Positions 56,261 to 64,000 of a DNA stretch of 64,000 bases are shown here, piece by piece; within the stretch, counting starts at the first letter, position 1; the number at the start of each line of letters is the position of its first letter. Made by a program: the position numbers and the translations under genes. A model generated the notes under the pieces. That model saw only the letters and a program-made list of their open reading frames with translations, was not told the DNA's origin and ran no database searches. Origin of the DNA: Adineta ricciae (lineage: Eukaryota; Rotifera; Eurotatoria; Adinetida; Adinetidae); the NCBI GenBank assembly GCA_905250025.1, contig CAJNOJ010000098.1, forward strand, positions 27,123 through 91,122, read 5' to 3'.

Positions 56261-56879
56261 TTCCTGACCCTAAATAAATAATGAAATGAATAAAACAAAT
56301 ATCTTATTTAAAAAAGCAGCGAACCTCATCAAGTCAAGATCTTTTTTTGCATGTCATCATCTTCTCATACCTTCCTGTTAGTATAATACGATATCTACAT
56401 CTATCGAAACTATTAGGATCAAAGTTTTCATTCTACTTTCTTTTCTACTAAGAAAAACCACACTCACCGATTGGCTCTTTGTCGTTTTTTTAAAGTTTGC
56501 AAATGCAGTTATACTCGATAATTATCAAACTGAAAAGCCCATTTCATATTTACATCTCACAAAGAGTGCCTGAAGAAAGAGTTCCAGAGAGTGCTATTGC
56601 GTCTACCGATGTATATCTGAAGAGAGAAAATCATATTTATCTTGAAAAGCTCAAAATAAAGTATTTAGTGTGTATCGTCCTTTGTTGACATAAAACAGGG
56701 ACTATATCGATTCGATTAGATTTGATTATAGTTTTCATTATACTTTCGCCATTATTGGGCTTTAACTGTTGCACACGAAACTAGTATATATTCTGATATG
56801 ATGGTGATTTTTATTCCTTAGAGTTACTGCCTATGATGTTGCCGTTTACCATATACTAAAAATAATGTTTCTGATAAAG
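56261..56879. other. Interval without recognised gene
   Basis: A 63-codon plus-strand frame at 56,497 has no resemblance to known families. Otherwise AT-rich non-coding sequence. Confidence 0.35.
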
Positions 56880-57890
56880 ACGGGTCGATTCGCTGATAAA
56901 AAGTTCGAAAATAAACGACTTGCGCCTATTTATGGTTACTGAAGTGATCATCTTGTTCCAGTTGACGACGCATTAAAACCTATCTCACCGAAAATTCCAA
57001 ATGTGGACTGTTACGTAAAAGTGGATGAAGATACTTTTTATCCTGTGTTAAAAAAAACATTGCGAAATGAAGATCTGTCAACATCGATCCTCTGATTTTC
57101 GTTTTTGAAATTATTTGGTACAACACTTAGAAAATTACCAAGTTTTTAAAAATTTACTTGGCGTGGAGTGACTGTTAATACTAGTGATCAATTTAAAGAT
57201 AATCAAGGAACTACACAGTGGAATGTGAATTCTTGTCTAGCATCTCTCCATGCTGTTAAATTTTTTGATCGAGGCTAAGAATGAAAAAGATGTTTCAGAT
57301 TATACTAATTATCCAAGCGAACATGAGGTTTTGTTCGGCCCCAGGCACTCAGTTTCGCGTGGTAGGCAGTGACTTCGATCAAATTGGCGGACTGCATGTT
57401 GTGCATTTAGAAGAAATCACAAAAGATAATATAGGTAAATAATCCTAGCGCATGGTTTCATTTGACGTTTAACGTCCTTCTTGTTATTTTCCCTTCAGAA
57501 ATGGCTTAGGCTAAACTGTTATCAGTTGGCGATGTCGAGTTACCTAAAACAAGACGAAACACAATATGTGGCATGCCTATGATTATTTAAATGAAGCAGT
57601 TACGACGGAATGATAAAAGATTGTAAAAAAAACACGGCTATGGAATATGTTATTTCTTAAATGGAGACAGATATACGGGAGACTGGAATAATAACATAGG
57701 AAATGGTCGTGAAGTTTATTCTCGACTGAATGAAGATATCTATGAAGGTGAACATAAAAATAATGCTTTCCATGATCAAGGTAAACATGCATTTGCCAAT
57801 GGACAAATGCGAAAAAGCTCTTGGAAGGATAATATGCATATTGACAAGAATTCTCCTCACATCTGTAGAACAATTGTTCTAATCAAATAA
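56880..57890 (+). pseudogene. ADP-ribosyltransferase (ART) plus MORN-repeat pseudogene
   Basis: Pieces of an arginine-type mono-ADP-ribosyltransferase are readable in shifting frames: RFADKKFENKRLAPIYGY (stop) then VPVDDALKPISPKIPNVDCY; FTWRGVTVNTSDQFKDNQGT; WNVNSCLASLHAV; IEAKNEKDVSDYTNYPSEHE. The last leads into the catalytic-loop region VLFGPGTQFRV and ends VVHLEEITKDN. The R...S...E core of the fold is partly recognisable, but stops and frameshifts (for example near 57,275 and an extra C near 57,340) break it. MORN-type repeats follow (GDRYTGDWNNNIGNGREVYS, IYEGEHKNNAFHDQGKHAFA). ART-plus-repeat fusions are a common bdelloid family. This copy cannot make a full protein as read. Confidence 0.75.
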
Positions 57891-58089
57891 ACTATAGTTT
57901 CATTAAAATTGTATACGTATCGCTATGCGCAAAATCTTTTACCGAATATATTCTACTAGTTTATCATTTATTATCATAAATTCACTAAAGAGAACAAATA
58001 TACAAACAACTAACTAATCACGATAATATATATATATGCACACACTACACACAAATATCTAAATGAGTCATGATGATCGAGTATTTTGT

Positions 58090-59379
58090 TCAACGAGCAG
58101 CAACAAGACCAACAAATTTACCATCGTCGCCATCGATGTTGTAATTTGGAACAGCCCATTGAATGATTGTGATTATATGAAATCCAGCCGATCGCAATTC
58201 ATCTGCTAAGACATCGATACCTGTTGGTGAAACAAATAAACGACAAATATTATCCGTATTGTCGCGAACAAGAGCACCAGCTGCCGTTTCTTCGACTAAG
58301 GTACCACGTTTATGTAATGCATCACCTCTCATCTTGAATGAGACAGCAACAATACCACCAGCAATCAGTGCTTTGTATGCTTTTCGATAGACATCTTCAC
58401 GTTCTTGTGGTGTAAGAAAATGGAGAACAGAATTGGCATATATACCATGGATAGAATCAGCTTCGAGCTTGTTCATGAATGTGAACAAGTCATTGCATTC
58501 AATACTAAGTCGAGATTGAACACCAGCATCTAGTGCAACCGATCGTTGACGAGCTGATTCAACTGCCGTTTCACTATATTCGACAGCAGTCACATGTTCA
58601 ATGATGATATCTTCCTTGGCCATGCGAAAGGCATGATCATACGAACCAGCACCGAGTTCGACAACACGACAACCATCTGTTGGTAATTGTTCAATAAAAG
58701 TGTCCAAGAAAGGCGTTTTGCTTTCACCAGGCGTTCGATGACTGAAACCTTTGTATATGTTTTCCTTCCAAACTTTATCGAACAATTGCGCTGGAGTTGT
58801 TTCCTGTATAAAATTATAAGGGAATGTCAAAAGAACCGTTCAATAACAAGTTTGCTAAACGATTAAGCAAACTAGTGGAGAATATATGAAACAAAAGAGT
58901 ATGGCATAGTCTACTCAAACCATCAGAGGTATGTAAGACGTATATAGAAACGATGTTATTTTCTCTTTCGACTTAACAAATGTAAGACGTGGCAATAGTG
59001 TTTCATCATATACTATTAAAGTAGCTATATCATAATCGCGATTTCTCTTCGAATGTGTCCCAGTATATGCTATATTAAACAAAAAATTGAGACGTCTATC
59101 AGAAATACGAATATAAGACGATAATACTTCTTCCTGGCTACCACTACGAATAAAGTAGATGATCAACAGAAGTGAGCATTTATATGTACTGGAAAGATAA
59201 ATGAAAGAAAGCAAGTAGAAACATATGATTATGTTTGAATAGAACAGAAAAGTCGAGTCTACACCACTTACATCTGTTACACACGAATTGTTTGAAACCA
59301 AGCCTTTAGTCGTATTGCCATGTTGATCAAATTTATCATTCAAACCAAGCGATTGTGCCTTTTTAATATTTTGTGTCAT
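58090..59379 (-). CDS. SAM-dependent methyltransferase (class I)
   Basis: Exon 1 is 59,272-59,379 (ATG at 59,379, MTQNIKKAQSLGLNDKFDQH) and exon 2 is 58,090-58,803, joined in phase 0 (...SCVTD-ETTPAQLFDKVW...), giving about 273 residues. Class I motifs are CRVVELGAGSYDHAF (SAM-binding glycine loop), VTAVEYSETAVESARQRS (acidic end of strand 2), IECNDLFTF, GIYANSVLHFLTPQEREDVY (motif IV region) and AGGIVAVSFKMRGDA. The substrate cannot be inferred. The catalytic exon is intronless and bacterial in style (TehB-like), so horizontal origin is possible. The single 468-bp intron is unusually long for this window and open in frame for about 120 codons on the exon 1 side; a retained-intron form would be a different, hydrophobic product. 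Confidence 0.8.
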
Positions 59380-60834
59380 CTTGATTGAAATTAACTATTA
59401 TGATAGTAGATAAATTCCTTGAAATAGAAGAAAAAATATATTCGATTAATAACTTGTTCTTGATGCATCTCCAACACCGAATATAAAACATAATGTCCAA
59501 AAGTTCTGTTACACTCACCTTATCTGTCTTATTCAACGTTGTAGTTTGATAAAAAGAAAAAATATACGAATGAAAATTACTTACAGACACTCCTCTATTT
59601 ATACCCCCAACGAATGATACGGTGACCGCATTTGAACTCGGAGCGAGAATATTCTTTTCCAATGTCCTTATTGACCCTTTTTTGTTGTAGTGCTCAAATC
59701 TTGGTACGAACAGCAACGTGAACGCGTTATTGGTTCAATCTCTTGACGATGAATGAATATAAGGAAAAAGAATGGATACTCTCTCTCGTCAGACCTCTCA
59801 ATGACCTCACACGCTCATTTTCCACTTTTTCGCAGGTATCTTTGATTTCTCTTTGTCTTTGCTTAAAAATTATTCAAATCAAACATGTTTTTATTATGTT
59901 GCAGAAACTTCCAACATATTTCGTATACTTTAATTTTGTCAAATTCTGACATAGCATCAATTATTTGCTGAATTTTACTGGAAATATTTTGGAAAGCGAG
60001 TAATTATTCTTTATAGTGCTGGTACTCGTATCGTTTCTTTGGCCTTTTTTTAAGAGAAGGAGTATCATAGACTCCTAAGTTTGAAAATTTATAATAATAC
60101 ACGAGCATGTTTCAAAGTATGAATGCTAACATAAGATGAAAACGTGATAATCAAGTGTTTATTTGTCTAAATGTAGCGATTACAAAAAGTTTCCTATTTT
60201 CTTTACGCAACAATTACGTGTAATAGCGTCTATTTTCCAAATGTTGTAGTTGATCTCTTAATGATTTAATTGCAATAGCGTCGCATCAGTGGATCGATAC
60301 TCTGTTCGTCGAATCTTCTTTTGTATGGAACGAAGGTTGTTTGAGGAAAAAATCACTCTGAATATGATGCTCTACTAATGAAGTGACAGTTCGCTCGTCT
60401 TTGTTAACAGGAATTACGGTGATATTCGAAGTTGCATGTTCCATTCTAGATAGAAGACACATTTATCTACTCTTTCTCGTGTTATGGGTAGTGAACCGAA
60501 AATAAATCGTTAGAAGAAAACCGTTCATACTACTCAGTCTTTTTAAAAAAAGAGCTTCAATGAAATTCAGTAGTCTTGCAAGCTACGTGACGTGAGATAC
60601 TGATAAAAGTTATAATTTATTAACCTTTTATCGCAATGGCATGAACGACTTTTCAAGGAGACCACGTGCATTTGAATTCATTGTCCATAAACAAAATAGG
60701 ATGCGATTAAAACGCCGGACAGAGATAGATGATAAATATAATTCATCATGGTTATGATTTTATCAAAGGAAAAAGATTGAAAATCACGGAGTATAAATTT
60801 GTATCAAATTTCAACTCACACAAGCTGATCTAAT
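59380..60834. other. Intergenic interval upstream of the methyltransferase
   Basis: No gene is supported. Short frames around the methyltransferase start are promoter-region shadows. Confidence 0.4.
60791..60797 (+). promoter_or_regulatory. TATA box candidate
   Basis: GTATAAATTT lies about 42 bp upstream of the ATG at 60,835, suitable for a very short leader. Confidence 0.35.
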
Positions 60835-61050
60835 ATGAACAATTCCCTATTGTTCCTATTGATAGTTTTTGTTTCTTTATCTGAACATCTCTCAGTTCTC
60901 CCATCTTTTTATTTATTTAGAAAGTATCTTCGTTTATGGTTCAGCTGCGAATCGTGCACCAAAGACAACACTGCTTATTTTGCCGATAACATTATAAATT
61001 ATTTGTTCTCTGTATTTCTTACATCCATTTCATTATTTAAGCTTGAGTGA
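60835..61050 (+). CDS. Candidate short secreted or membrane protein
   Basis: A 71-codon frame begins MNNSLLFLLIVFVSLSEHLS, a convincing signal-peptide-like hydrophobic start. It continues with RLWFSCESCTKDNTAYFADN and a second hydrophobic stretch at the C-terminus. A TATA-like box precedes it. No family is recognised, and at this length and base composition chance is possible. Confidence 0.35.
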   Translation: MNNSLLFLLIVFVSLSEHLSVLPSFYLFRKYLRLWFSCESCTKDNTAYFADNIINYLFSVFLTSISLFKLE

Positions 61051-62090
61051 GATCACTATTTTGTGAGACATTAGTGCCAGTCTGCGTATCATTGAATAAT
61101 CTAACGTATTAAATCAATTCTCAAAACTGATTTGATCTGAACTCGATCGTTATTATTCTAGCCATTGTGAACCAATTCAAATTGCACTGCAGAAGAATAA
61201 CTTCAACCACCAATGAAAGCGTGCATTAGGTACGCGATGAACAAAGATTGGCGATGATTCATTCGCCTAGCAAAGAAAACAAGCAGACAGAAGAACAAGA
61301 AATATCGAATGAATTAGTTTCTAAGTCTCCCGTGTATCAAAAATGCAATCTTTGTTGTGTTTCTACATAGGAATGAGCATCGTACTCGCGAAAAAAAGAG
61401 ATGATCTGCATAGAACATCATACTTTTCTATTTCGTTCACAAGGTCAATCGAATTTCCTTCATTTCACCTTCAATGATTCGTCTAGGTTTTCTCCGTTTC
61501 AAACTGAAATCATTCTTTTTTTCTTATATACACATCTATGCGCACATTCTAAGGTCAACCCACGCTGACGCTGAAAACAAGTTGATTCTTCTTCTTCTTC
61601 TGCTTCTCTTTCGACTTATTTTTCTTCGCGAGAAAGAGAAAAGAAAAAGAAAACATTGAACACTACAGCTAGCGCACGCAATTGTCGTCATTCGTCTCTC
61701 GACTGTTTTCCCTTCTCATATTCCTTTCTATCTGCTTATTTTGCCTTCATCTTTTTCTTTTTTTCCCGTTATTCGGTTGTCAGTCATATGTGCGATATTG
61801 CCTGCTAAAGAAAGTATTCATAAATGCTAAAATACCATCGCTACTCTCATTAAACTAGTGGATGAAGTCAACTGTGAACGTTTCCTTTACACTGCGAGTA
61901 ATAAAGTATGAGCATTTTTATTTGCTTTGCTTGATTCTATTTTCGTTAGACCAATCAGGATAATTAGTTTTTCTCCGCTTTTGATCTTTCATTTTGATGA
62001 AAAAACAAATAGAACTAATGTCGATGTTTACAACGACGAAACATGTGTTTTTCTCTTTTTATATTTAAGATCATTTAAGAAGAAAAAACA
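61051..62090. promoter_or_regulatory. Upstream region of the kinesin-13 gene
   Basis: No coding sequence is supported. Pyrimidine-rich tracts (about 61,588-61,625 and 61,745-61,765) and a TATA-like TTTATATTTAAG at about 62,058-62,069 precede the ATG at 62,091. Confidence 0.4.

Positions 62091-64000
<1,910 letters not shown>

Noticed and set aside
59363-59716. 117-codon minus-strand frame beside the methyltransferase start
   Set aside because: It overlaps the promoter and the first codons in another frame and has no family resemblance.

Overview
The window is eukaryotic nuclear DNA, AT-rich, with very short introns (mostly 50-60 bp, canonical GT-AG) and compact genes on both strands. Several families are characteristic of bdelloid rotifers (Adineta/Rotaria type): LDLa/EGF-containing seven-helix receptors, F-box/ribonuclease-inhibitor-type LRR genes, Kelch/ART/MORN gene families, and long inverted repeats on one chromosome. 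The bdelloid assignment is inference. No ribosomal RNA, CRISPR array or bacterial operon is visible.

Layout. 0-6.6 kb holds a death-domain gene (-), a Kelch-repeat gene (-) and a truncated transposase-like gene (+) beside an AT-rich inverted-repeat element. 6,653-12,857 is the left arm of a large inverted repeat carrying an F-box/LRR gene (-) and a 1.09-kb hAT-like insertion. 12.9-19.9 kb holds a truncated exon, an LDLa/EGF seven-helix receptor gene split by an N, an unknown intronless gene, half of an IRG-like GTPase and a scrap of a second death-domain gene. 20-44 kb is the conserved core: RBR E3 ligase (-), VAMP-like SNARE (-), LMBRD2 (-), RPP25/Alba (-), an unknown gene (-), TTLL7 (-) with a small gene nested in its largest intron, CFAP36 (-), a filamin-repeat gene (+) with a tRNA-Ser-like sequence at an intron start, a small ubiquitin-like gene (+), a neuronal calcium sensor (-), an NDUFS5-like CX9C gene (+), MRPS2 (+), a foldback element and an SDR gene (-). 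44-48 kb is gene-poor. 48,061-53,431 is the right arm, with the second F-box/LRR copy (+). 53.4-62 kb is mostly decayed sequence (an ART-MORN pseudogene and another decayed coding fragment) plus a SAM methyltransferase (-). 62.1 kb to the right edge is a kinesin-13 gene (+), cut by the window end.

The most striking structure is the pair of inverted arms. They face each other across about 35 kb of otherwise ordinary genes and remain highly similar: about seven mismatches in about 290 bp of the F-box exon region. Their length difference is almost fully explained by two events. One is a hAT-like insertion with 16-bp terminal repeats and an 8-bp target duplication, present only in the left arm. 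The other is the number of LRR exon units, six against eight. Each unit is exactly an 84-nt exon plus a 57-nt intron. Recombination between the arms would invert the whole core block.

Functionally, the core genes point to ciliary and microtubule biology (TTLL7, CFAP36, kinesin-13), membrane traffic and signalling (VAMP, LMBRD2, calcium sensor) and mitochondrial function (MRPS2, NDUFS5-like). The flanks carry rapidly evolving recognition and ubiquitin-type genes (death domain, IRG, F-box/LRR, receptor, ART), many broken.
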